A DNA stretch of 12,588 bases, taken from assembly GCA_003516285.1 (NCBI GenBank), contig DPCK01000022.1:1-12588 (forward strand). The letters are read 5' to 3'. How positions within the stretch are numbered: the stretch's first letter is position 1; every line of letters starts with the position of its first letter. The stretch comes from Lutibacter sp. (GTDB lineage Bacteria > Bacteroidota > Bacteroidia > Flavobacteriales > Flavobacteriaceae). The notes below the pieces were generated by a model. It saw nothing but the letters and a program-made list of their open reading frames with translations. It did no database searches and was not told the origin of the DNA. The translations under genes were made by a program, and so were the position numbers. This document shows, piece by piece, positions 6,793 to 12,588 of this stretch.

Positions 6793-7680
6793 TTAGCAAC
6801 AACTTGATTTAGTATTTGAACTACAGCAATCACTTTGGGTTTTATGAGTTTTGTTTACTTCTTTCCTAAGTTTTATGTCTGGTTTTTGGGCAAATACGGT
6901 AACACTAAAAATTCCGTTGGCTCCGCTTTTAAAGTTTTCTTTTTCTGAAACCGATAAATAGTTGTCCAAAATGGTATCAGGAATAACAATTGGCTTTTCT
7001 TTTTGGATGATCATATTTTCGAAACCGCTTACTTTAATATGGTTTAAATACACTTCTTTTTGGATGGCCCCCGCCACGCAACCGGCGTACATTTCTGCAT
7101 CTTGTTTCAGTTTTTCGGGCAATTCACCCACCAAAACAATGTCGGAAATGCTAAAATGGCCGCCAGGCTTTAAAACACGATAAATTTCTGCAATCACTTT
7201 TGCTTTATCGGGCACCAAATTAAGGACGCAATTGCTCACAATTACATCGGCAACATTGTCCGAAACTGGCATATTTTCAATATCTCCTTGTCGAAATTCA
7301 ACATTGTTATAGCCTAGTTTTTCAGCATTTGTTCGCGCTTTATTGATCATTGCTTCCGTAAAATCAATCCCGATAACTTTTCCGGTTTCTCCCGTTTCGT
7401 GGCGTGCCACAAAACAATCGTTTCCGGCACCCGATCCCAAATCAATTACGGTATCTCCTTGCTGGATTTTGGCAAATAGCGTTGGAAGTCCGCAACCCAA
7501 ACTTAAATCGGCATCGGCATTGTAGCCTGCTATTTGTGAATAATCTTCGTTCATTAAACTGTAAGCTTCGGGCGTGCCGCAACCGCCGCTGCCACAGCAT
7601 GAAGCGTCGTCTTCATTTTGTAAAGCTATTTCGCTGTATTTTTCCTGAACGATTTTTTTTAATTCTTTAGAGGTTTTCAT
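6793..7680 (-). CDS. arsM: Arsenite S-adenosylmethionine methyltransferase
   Basis: A 295-residue cytosolic enzyme that adds methyl groups from S-adenosylmethionine to arsenite. The cofactor motif is VIDLGSGAGNDC (78-89), with IGIDFTEAM (103-111) as the next strand. Three cysteines in the conserved ArsM contexts are C63 (LSLGCGLP), C151 (SNCVLNLVPDK) and C201 (YAGCVAGAI); such residues bind As(III). An N-terminal CCGSGGCG (C28, C29, C34) is common in bacterial ArsM. The C-terminus has an additional tail DCCSSNTKSSCC with C285, C286, C294 and C295. It is the second gene after arsR2 (25-bp gap) and is followed by arsC. The toxic trivalent methyl product would be handled by the nearby ArsP. Confidence 0.92.
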   Translation of the reverse strand: MKTSKELKKIVQEKYSEIALQNEDDASCCGSGGCGTPEAYSLMNEDYSQIAGYNADADLSLGCGLPTLFAKIQQGDTVIDLGSGAGNDCFVARHETGETGKVIGIDFTEAMINKARTNAEKLGYNNVEFRQGDIENMPVSDNVADVIVSNCVLNLVPDKAKVIAEIYRVLKPGGHFSISDIVLVGELPEKLKQDAEMYAGCVAGAIQKEVYLNHIKVSGFENMIIQKEKPIVIPDTILDNYLSVSEKENFKSGANGIFSVTVFAQKPDIKLRKEVNKTHKTQSDCCSSNTKSSCC

Positions 7681-7705
7681 CTGTTTAAATTTTTAAAAAT
7701 TAATA

Positions 7706-8044
7706 TTATTTACAATCATTGCAACAATTCGGGGCTTGAAAGCTTTCAAATAATTTACTGAACAATCCTTTAATTTCATCCCAACGTTCAGGATTGATAC
7801 AGTAGCTAACCGAAACACCTTCAACAGTGCCTTGAATAATGCCGCTGGATTTCAATTCCATCAAATGTTGGCTGATAGTTGCTTGTGCCAAACCCAATTC
7901 CTCCACTAAATGTCCATTAAAACAGGTGTCGGACTTGAGTAAATATTCAATAATTGCCACACGGGCAGGATGTGCAAAAACTTTCGCCACTGCTGCCAGT
8001 TGGTTTTGCGTTTCACTAAATAGTTCGGTTTTTGTTACGCCCAT
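7706..8044 (-). CDS. arsR: ArsR/SmtB-family repressor (ArsR2)
   Basis: A 112-residue winged-helix repressor starting at ATG 8044. VAKVFAHPARVAIIEYLL (19-36) and LAQATISQHLMELKSSGII (52-70) are the DNA-binding signatures. Potential ligands are C41 (DTCFNGHL) and C82 (SYCIN), at the same alignment positions as in ArsR1, except that the double cysteine is single here. The tail NCCNDCK adds C107, C108 and C111. It is clearly more diverged from ArsR1 and ArsR3 than they are from each other. It leads the arsM-arsC-acr3 run and probably controls it through the inverted repeat at 8085-8112. The inducer is likely arsenite, but this is inferred from the genes controlled. Confidence 0.9.
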   Translation of the reverse strand: MGVTKTELFSETQNQLAAVAKVFAHPARVAIIEYLLKSDTCFNGHLVEELGLAQATISQHLMELKSSGIIQGTVEGVSVSYCINPERWDEIKGLFSKLFESFQAPNCCNDCK

Positions 8045-8084
8045 ATTAAATTTGTTTTAAGATTTGTTTTTTGATGTAAAAATT

Positions 8085-8112
8085 AAGAAATGTCGCTAAC
8101 AGCATATTTCTT
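8085..8112. promoter_or_regulatory. Putative ArsR2 operator with promoter element
   Basis: An inverted repeat 41 bp upstream of arsR2: AAGAAATGT (8085-8093) against ATATTTCTT (8104-8112), eight of nine pairs, with GCT-AAC-AGC (8095-8103) inside. A bulged C at 8094 gives an almost continuous hairpin. A weak -7 element TAATTTTT (complement of 8078-8085) abuts it, so the repeat would lie between -33 and -7. It has no CGTA/TACG core, unlike the sites near arsR1 and arsR3. The rest of the gap to 8304 is A+T-rich, with nothing recognisable. Confidence 0.4.
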
Positions 8113-8304
8113 GGGAAAAAGGGAATAGTCATATAAAACTTGTATCATCACATTGCAATATTACGATATATTTAAAAATTAGCAAAACAATTAATCATTA
8201 ATTTTCGATATTTTGCATCTACTAAGCCTTTTTAATCAACTTCATAAAGTAGATACCATTTTTTAATTCAAATTATTCCTACGCTATAATCTTTTGAGAA
8301 TTTA

Positions 8305-9282
8305 TCACAATAAAATATTAAATAAATAACCTGAAAGGATTATAAATACCGTTATTACCGAAAAGAAAATGGCAATTAACTTCCAGGTCATCACTTTTTT
8401 CAGCAGCGTAGCTTCAGGGATTGAAAGACCCACTGTTGCCATCATAAAGGCAATGGCGGTTCCAATTGGAACGCCTTTTGCCACAAACACTTGAATCACC
8501 GGCACAATACCTGCAGCATTTGCATACATAGGAACGGCTACGATAACCGCCAAAGGAACTGTCCACCAAGCGCCGCTACCCAAATATTTTGCGAAGAAAT
8601 TTTCGGGTACATAACCGTGCATCGCCGCACCTATAGCAATACCGATAATTACATAAATCAACACGCCTTTTACAATATCCCAGGCGCTTCTGGTGATTTC
8701 CGGAAGCCGTTGTTTAAAGGTTCTTTTTTCTTCTTCATATGCATCAGAAGAAGCTTGCGATTTGGCCATAATTTGCTTCACCCAATCAGACAAAAGTGGT
8801 TCTAAATTAAATTTCCCCAACAGCCAGCCCCCAATGGTTCCCAATAAAATTCCAGATCCGGCATAAATCAAGGTGGCTTTGAGTCCGAACATTCCCAAAA
8901 ACATTGTGATGGCAACTTCATTTACCAATGGAGAAGTTATTAAAAACGAAAAAGTTACTCCTAAAGGGATTCCGCCTTGCACAAACCCAATAAATAATGG
9001 AACAGATGAACAAGAGCAAAATGGCGTAATAGCGCCAAAAATGGAAGAAAAAAAGTACTCTAAACCGTAAAGTTTTTTACGATTTAGAAAATATTTTAAT
9101 TTTTCAATTGGGAAATAGGTGTTTACAATTCCCATCAAAAAAACAATAACGAAAAGTAAAATTAAGATCTTCAGGGTGTCAAATATGAAGAAATTAAGCG
9201 CTGTGCCCAAATGGGTTTCGGCACCAATCCCAAAAACCGAATAAATAAGCCAATCTGCTAAATGCTTTATCCAATCGAACAT
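8305..9282 (-). CDS. arsP: ArsP-type organoarsenical permease (DUF318/UPF0718 family)
   Basis: A 325-residue inner-membrane permease with about eight membrane segments in two halves. These are separated by a charged cytosolic loop rich in E, K and R (about 165-190). The first half has ITPFCSCSSVPLF, with C89 and C91 counted from ATG 9282, and FLITSPLVNEVAI. The second half has VPMYANAAGIVPV. Both are hallmarks of the permease family that includes ArsP, which exports trivalent methyl and aromatic arsenicals. Related members are annotated as Cu/Zn efflux proteins, but here ArsR genes on both sides and arsM downstream point to arsenic. I prefer ATG 9282 over GTG 9300, because the putative -7 element TAAATTTG covers 9300-9307. 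It has its own putative operator. Confidence 0.82.
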   Translation of the reverse strand: MFDWIKHLADWLIYSVFGIGAETHLGTALNFFIFDTLKILILLFVIVFLMGIVNTYFPIEKLKYFLNRKKLYGLEYFFSSIFGAITPFCSCSSVPLFIGFVQGGIPLGVTFSFLITSPLVNEVAITMFLGMFGLKATLIYAGSGILLGTIGGWLLGKFNLEPLLSDWVKQIMAKSQASSDAYEEEKRTFKQRLPEITRSAWDIVKGVLIYVIIGIAIGAAMHGYVPENFFAKYLGSGAWWTVPLAVIVAVPMYANAAGIVPVIQVFVAKGVPIGTAIAFMMATVGLSIPEATLLKKVMTWKLIAIFFSVITVFIILSGYLFNILL

Positions 9283-9299
9283 CCTATTTTTATTTATCA

Positions 9300-9340
9300 C
9301 AAATTTAAAAATATTTATTCGTAATTCGTAAAACTACGAA
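9300..9340 (-). promoter_or_regulatory. Putative arsP promoter and ArsR operator
   Basis: The inverted repeat TTCGTA (9325-9330), AAAC, TACGAA (9335-9340) is preceded by a further TTCGTA at 9318-9323. On the minus strand a full TAnnTTTG match, TAAATTTG, lies at 9300-9307, so the repeat covers the -33 region. The core matches the site upstream of arsR3 and the middle of the ArsR1 operator. Confidence 0.55.
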
Positions 9341-9356
9341 CATAAATTTAAAAAAT

Positions 9357-9665
9357 TTATTTCAACACATTATTTAAAAGTTTTTTGGCCAATTCCCAAT
9401 TGTCTTTATTGATGCAATATTTAGTTGATGGCGGGGTAACATCTCCTTGAATAAGACCCGCATCTTTAAGTTCATTTAAATGTTGAGAAAGCGTTGATTT
9501 TGCGATGGGAAGTTCTTCGGCCATATCGCCATGAAAACAACAAGCTTGGGAATTTAGCAATTGCAATATGGCAATTCTTACAGGATGGCCCAATGCTTTC
9601 GCAAATCGTGCTGTTTGTTCTTGCTCTGCTGTAAAATAATCTGACTTTGAAGTGGTTTTCATCAT
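9357..9665 (-). CDS. arsR: ArsR/SmtB-family repressor (ArsR3)
   Basis: A 102-residue winged-helix repressor. Two ATGs in a row begin it (9665 and 9662) and I keep the first. RFAKALGHPVRIAILQLL and IAKSTLSQHLNELKDAGLI are the DNA-binding signatures. C42-C43 (QACCFHGD) and C84 (KYCIN) are the likely metalloid ligands, conserved in ArsR1. The close similarity to ArsR1 suggests duplication, or acquisition of two related modules. It is the most upstream gene of the island and precedes arsP by 74 bp. An inverted repeat over its own -7 element implies autoregulation, and a matching site in front of arsP implies control of the permease. Confidence 0.9.
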   Translation of the reverse strand: MMKTTSKSDYFTAEQEQTARFAKALGHPVRIAILQLLNSQACCFHGDMAEELPIAKSTLSQHLNELKDAGLIQGDVTPPSTKYCINKDNWELAKKLLNNVLK

Positions 9666-9678
9666 TATTTTTTAACTA

Positions 9679-9700
9679 TTGTTCGCAAATATACGAACAA
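9679..9700 (-). promoter_or_regulatory. arsR3 promoter -7 box inside an operator
   Basis: TTGTTCG (9679-9685) and CGAACAA (9694-9700) form a perfect 7-bp inverted repeat. Extended inward, it reads TTCGCA-AATA-TACGAA with one mismatch. On the minus strand the enclosed bases are TATATTTG (9686-9693), an exact -7 consensus. No clear TTTG lies at the expected upstream distance. Bound repressor would cover the core promoter. Confidence 0.6.
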
Positions 9701-9816
9701 AAAAGCAAAAACAGGATTACTTATTCCATTTTTTGTGCGTCTTTTAAAAATATTTCAATTGAAAAGAAATTCAAATTCTGGAATAAATTTTCATCCATTT
9801 TAAACAACACAGAAAT

Positions 9817-9852
9817 TAGGGGTCAGTTGTGATTTTTTTTAACTGACTCCTA
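9817..9852. repeat. Hairpin-forming inverted repeat
   Basis: A 12-bp stem pairs 9817-9828 (TAGGGGTCAGTT) with 9841-9852 (AACTGACTCCTA), with one G-T pair and a 12-base loop that ends in eight T. It belongs to no gene and is not followed by a T run directly, so a terminator role is doubtful. It may be the remnant of an insertion sequence end or a REP-like element. Confidence 0.5.
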
Positions 9853-9862
9853 TTTAGCCCCT

Positions 9863-9902
9863 TTTTATTTGGTTTTTAATGGTTTTATTTGGTATTTGAT
9901 GG
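9863..9902. repeat. 20-bp tandem duplication
   Basis: Two adjacent 20-bp units, TTTTATTTGGTTTTTAATGG (9863-9882) and TTTTATTTGGTATTTGATGG (9883-9902), differ at two positions. Together with the hairpins on either side this forms a non-coding patchwork between the arsenic island and the gene fragment. Confidence 0.7.
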
Positions 9903-9908
9903 AATTAA

Positions 9909-9941
9909 AAAACCCTATAAACATAGTGTTTATAGGGTTTT
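9909..9941. terminator. Strong, possibly bidirectional intrinsic terminator
   Basis: A perfect 14-bp stem, AAAACCCTATAAAC (9909-9922) and GTTTATAGGGTTTT (9928-9941), with loop ATAGT. It has an A run before and a T run after the core, so it can act on either strand. No intact gene ends just beside it on either strand, so it may have arrived with lost neighbours. It would insulate arsR3 from transcription coming from the right. Confidence 0.75.
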
Positions 9942-9963
9942 GTCACTTTTTGTGATTGTATTC

Positions 9964-10334
9964 GCAGAGAGGCTGACCTCCGATCTTTTAAAGGTCGTGA
10001 AAACGGATGCCATCAATGAACGCGGAATGCGCACCATTGAGGATGGCTCTATGGGGCTGATCAGTGGCTTTGATTTCAATACCAACGGGAAATTGGGATC
10101 TACCTTGTTTGCTGCTTACAGCAACAATTTCGATCGTGTAACGGGAGAGGCAACCGTGAACATTCCTTCTTTTTCTCCATCGGTAAGGATTGCAGCTCCT
10201 GCAGGAACCACACATTTCAAATTGGTGACTGGTGCCTCTGAATTGGATTTCGTCAACGAAACCTCCACTTTTGAAAATGATGAAACTGCTATTTTGCCTT
10301 ATGACAGTGCAGACACCGGTATTGCAAATTCCAG
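9964..10334 (+). pseudogene. Fragment of an unrecognised protein gene cut by an IS end
   Basis: The frame encodes about 122 residues, beginning AERLTSDLLKVVKTDAINERG and ending near ADTGIAN at 10329. The last ten residues before the stop at 10360 are read from IS sequence. The frame is open back to 9889, but the upstream part translates the terminator and A+T-rich DNA and is not credible as protein. The visible part is rich in beta strands and has the phrase GLISGFDFNTNGKLGSTLF, an NIPSFSP segment and HFKLVTGAS. I believe similar proteins are annotated as hypothetical in other Bacteroidota, but I do not know the function. Base composition is unlike its surroundings: 31 of 60 bases are G or C in 10021-10080. 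Both ends appear missing. Confidence 0.6.
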
Positions 10335-10420
10335 TGATATTGACCACCCAATTTCAATTTAAAGTGACCACCTAATTCCAATTCAAAGTGACCACCTAAT
10401 TTCGGAGTAAATTGACCACC
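10335..10420. repeat. IS21-family end with four 24-bp-phased motifs
   Basis: TGACCACC occurs at 10341, 10365, 10389 and 10413, each exactly 24 bp apart. The first two 24-bp units differ at three positions, the third diverges in its second half, and the fourth is truncated. Multiple terminal repeats of this kind are the transposase-binding sites of IS21 elements. The exact outer boundary is uncertain; I take the TG at 10335 as likely. Confidence 0.75.
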
Positions 10421-10483
10421 CCCATTTTTCATCTAAAACTACTTTTTTTCATCTGTTAATTTATACTCAAATATACTTAAAAA

Positions 10484-11221
10484 TTATCCCTTGTTTAAGC
10501 TTTTTTTCTTTCGCATCGATTCTCCGTGTAATTCAATTCTATGGGATTGATGTATGAGTCTATCCAAAATGGCATCTGCTATGGTTTTTTCGCCAATTAT
10601 ATCATACCAACCCTGTACTGGGATTTGTGATGTTACTATTATGGAATCATTGTTGTGCCTGTCTTCAATAATTTCTAAAAGCGTAATTCTGTTATGGCTG
10701 TCAAGTGCTTGCAGTCCAAAATCATCAAGAATAATAACATCTTGCCTCTCAATTTTGGCTAGTTCCCTGAGGTAAGAACCATCAGCTTTAGCCATTTTTA
10801 ATTTGGCAAATAATTTTGAGGTGTTAAAATAGCTTACTTTAAAACCTTGGATACAGGCTTGATAACCCAATGCGGTCCCTAAATAACTTTTGCCTACACC
10901 GGTGCTTCCTGTGATTAAAATGTTTTCGTTTTTTTCTACAAAATCACATTCTGCAAGGCGCAGTACCAAGGTTCTTTCCAGATTACGGGATTCATCAAAA
11001 CTAATGTTTTCGATGTTTGACTTGTAATGGAACTTGGCGTTCTTGATGCTTCTTTCAATGCGCCTGTTATGCCTTTCATCCCATTCAGCATCGATAATCA
11101 TCGACACAAACTGATCTAGCGTGTAATAATCCGTTTTACCGCTTTCAATGGCGGTTTTAAAAGCATTATGCATTCCATAAAGCTTCATTTGTTTCATTTT
11201 TGTTACTGTGGATTCATTCAT
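10484..11221 (-). CDS. istB: IS21 helper ATPase IstB
   Basis: A 245-residue AAA+ ATPase that works with the IstA transposase by selecting and remodelling target DNA. It starts MNESTVTKMKQMKLYGMHNAF, the N-terminal helical domain of IstB. Walker A is GSTGVGKS (105-112) and Walker B is VIILDDFG (162-169). The sensor region SIIVTSQIP (193-201) and the C-terminal AILDRLIHQSHRIEL (217-231), an IstB/DnaC hallmark, follow. Length is normal for the family. It begins 17 bp after the istA stop, as usual for the istAB operon. DnaC itself is excluded by the istA neighbour and the terminal repeats. Confidence 0.95.
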   Translation of the reverse strand: MNESTVTKMKQMKLYGMHNAFKTAIESGKTDYYTLDQFVSMIIDAEWDERHNRRIERSIKNAKFHYKSNIENISFDESRNLERTLVLRLAECDFVEKNENILITGSTGVGKSYLGTALGYQACIQGFKVSYFNTSKLFAKLKMAKADGSYLRELAKIERQDVIILDDFGLQALDSHNRITLLEIIEDRHNNDSIIVTSQIPVQGWYDIIGEKTIADAILDRLIHQSHRIELHGESMRKKKSLNKG

Positions 11222-11238
11222 TTTTATTGGATTTAAAT

Positions 11239-12588
11239 TTAGTTAAAATAATGTTTTCCTCTTATGTTTCCGTGCTTAGGAAGCTCTTGTCCTTGTTCTT
11301 GTTCGTCTTCAAAATCAATGCTGTCCAAGTTGTTTTCTAAAATGTTTTGGATAGTTTTAAAGTTGTAAATTTTATAATCAAGTGCTCGTTTGCAGGCATT
11401 TATTAATCGTTCTTTGGAGACCTTTTTTTCATAAGAGAGTATTCCCAAGCAACTTTTATAGGCTTGTTCTGGGTGGTTTCTGCTTTCAATTATTTTTATG
11501 ATATATGCTCCCACTAATGCATCAATACTATTTCCCCATTCAATGAAACGAGAAGCACTCCACTGGGCCACAAATTGATGTGTACTTGCTAAATGCTCTG
11601 GGGTTGTAGTATAGACATAAGGTTTATAATTCCTTGTATGGGTAGCTATACGATTATATTTGTGGTATATTTCAACTGTTGATTTTGTATACAATAGCTT
11701 CGCTTTTTTCTTTACATATTGATACGGAACACTGTAATAATTTTTGTCTTGACTTAATTGAACGTGTCCATTTTGCATTACCGTTGCAAAGGATTGGTAT
11801 TTAATTTCAAAGCGTTCTTGTGGCAATGCACGCAGTTTTTCTTTTTCATCTTCTAAAAACAGCTCATAACGAGAGTAAGGGCGCCCTGTGAGTTTTCGGT
11901 TGTTATGGGCGTCAAGTAAATCCCATATCTGCTGGTTCAACTCATCAAGATCAAAGAATTTTTCGTCTTTTAAATTCACATAAATTCTCCTGTACAATAT
12001 CTTTACAGCGCCTTCAACTAATGATTTATCCCTTGGCTTATATGCCCTGGCCGGCAAAATAGTGGTTTCGTAATGTTCTGCTAAGTCCGCTAAAGTTTCG
12101 TTGATTGTAGGCTCAAAACGACTGCTTTTAATTACCGCAGACTTTAAATTATCCGGAACAATCGCCGCAGGAGTTCCTTCAAAAAAACGCATTGCATTCT
12201 CTACCGATGTTACAAAATCTTCTTTTTGTTGGCTCATTGAAGCTTCTGCATAAGTGTATTGGCTAGCTCCTAATATGGCAACAAAAAACTGCACGTCTTT
12301 GATTTCCCCCGTGTCTTTATCAACAATGGAAAGTGTCTTCCCGGCATAATCTACGTACATTTTATCACCCGCTTTGTGATTCATATGCATTACCGGATTG
12401 ACCTTATTGCCCCATATCTTGTAATGATGCCTAAATTGTGAACTCTGGAATCCATCAGGATTTGCCGCATTGTAATGCTCCCATAAATGGCGTACGGTAA
12501 CCCCAACCTTTTTCAGTTCCCGTTCCATTTGTGGAAAAAACTCATAAAGCTTTTGCAATTTCGGATTGATTGCTTCCACCACATTGTG
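11239..12588 (-). CDS. istA: IS21 transposase IstA, 5' end beyond the window
   Basis: The frame is open through the last base, so the gene is partial. About 450 residues are visible, against roughly 500-520 for the family, and the missing part would be the N-terminal helix-turn-helix. Counted from the GTG at 12582, the DDE catalytic triad is D78 (MYVDYAGKT), D144 (IVPDNLKSAV) and E190 (KSLVEGAVKILYRRIY). The region after it, with QDKNYYSVPYQYV and RNHPEQAYKSCLGIL, is the typical C-terminal DNA- and IstB-contacting part. The GTG should not be taken as the start, since in-frame codons continue upstream of it. Adjacent to istB, it makes the cut-and-paste machinery of the element. Confidence 0.93.
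   Translation of the reverse strand, partial: HNVVEAINPKLQKLYEFFPQMERELKKVGVTVRHLWEHYNAANPDGFQSSQFRHHYKIWGNKVNPVMHMNHKAGDKMYVDYAGKTLSIVDKDTGEIKDVQFFVAILGASQYTYAEASMSQQKEDFVTSVENAMRFFEGTPAAIVPDNLKSAVIKSSRFEPTINETLADLAEHYETTILPARAYKPRDKSLVEGAVKILYRRIYVNLKDEKFFDLDELNQQIWDLLDAHNNRKLTGRPYSRYELFLEDEKEKLRALPQERFEIKYQSFATVMQNGHVQLSQDKNYYSVPYQYVKKKAKLLYTKSTVEIYHKYNRIATHTRNYKPYVYTTTPEHLASTHQFVAQWSASRFIEWGNSIDALVGAYIIKIIESRNHPEQAYKSCLGILSYEKKVSKERLINACKRALDYKIYNFKTIQNILENNLDSIDFEDEQEQGQELPKHGNIRGKHYFN

Larger units (their letters stand above)
10335..12588 (-). mobile_element. IS21-family insertion sequence, right part beyond the window
   Basis: It comprises the phased terminal repeats, istB and most of istA, both on the minus strand. 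The far end and the target duplication lie outside the window, so neither the length nor the duplication can be given. The end at about 10335 cuts into the gene fragment described above, while the istA reading frame is still open at 12588. Both genes appear intact in the part seen, so the element may be active. Confidence 0.85.

Noticed and set aside
8491..9070. Plus-strand frames opposite arsP (8491-8805 and 8873-9070)
   Set aside because: Low-quality sequence opposite a well-supported membrane protein gene.
9647..9832. 61-residue plus-strand frame over the arsR3 promoter region
   Set aside because: It covers the operator and A+T-rich non-coding DNA and has no recognisable protein features.
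9889..9963. N-terminal part of the open frame that contains the gene fragment
   Set aside because: It translates the tandem repeat end and the terminator stem, so it is fused non-coding DNA and not the gene's real start.
9964..9990. tRNA 3' end or attachment site at the start of the gene fragment
   Set aside because: The bases looked vaguely tRNA-like, but no cloverleaf or CCA end can be formed and the stretch is read in frame with the fragment.
9988..10347. Minus-strand 119-residue frame opposite the gene fragment
   Set aside because: Rich in cysteine and arginine without family features; the plus-strand translation is far more protein-like.
10341..10420. Regular 24-bp repeats as a CRISPR array or iteron origin
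   Set aside because: The conserved part is only 8 bp, the units are contiguous, and they sit at the end of an istAB element, which explains them.

Overview
The window looks like chromosomal DNA of a member of the Bacteroidota, most likely Flavobacteriia. The grounds are the low G+C content, promoter-like elements of the Bacteroidota type (TTTG then TAnnTTTG), weak Shine-Dalgarno signals and the protein families present. I cannot name genus or species.

Left flank (1-2850): ordinary housekeeping genes. These are a DUF423 membrane protein (minus strand), a 77-residue DUF2007-type protein (plus), a saccharopine dehydrogenase family enzyme (plus), and a convergent TrmN6/YfiC-type tRNA methyltransferase (minus).

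Centre (2974-9700): a dense arsenic-resistance island, with every gene on the minus strand, so it is read from right to left. In transcription order it contains arsR3, arsP (organoarsenical permease), arsR2, arsM (arsenite methyltransferase), arsC (arsenate reductase), acr3 (arsenite efflux), arsR1, and an arsE-arsF-arsG set (CxxC thioredoxin-like protein, CxxC lipoprotein, CcdA/DsbD-like membrane protein). Together they could reduce arsenate, export arsenite, methylate arsenite, export methylated trivalent arsenic, and handle aromatic or other arsenicals through ArsEFG. Three ArsR repressors each head a segment and each has an inverted repeat at its own promoter. ArsR1 and ArsR3 are close paralogues, and the repeats near them share a CGTA-N4-TACG core. 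ArsE, ArsM and ArsR2 end in cysteine-rich tails. A G+C-rich structured repeat sits between arsR1 and arsE.

Right flank (9700-12588): a patchwork. It holds a hairpin, a 20-bp tandem duplication and a 14-bp-stem terminator. Next comes a fragment of an unrecognised gene with higher G+C, cut off by the end of an IS21-family insertion sequence. That IS end carries four TGACCACC motifs at an exact 24-bp period, followed by istB and then istA, whose 5' part lies beyond the window.

The most interesting points are the ArsEFG set, which reads like a DsbD split into three proteins, the layered operators of the three ArsRs, and the recurrent cysteine tails.
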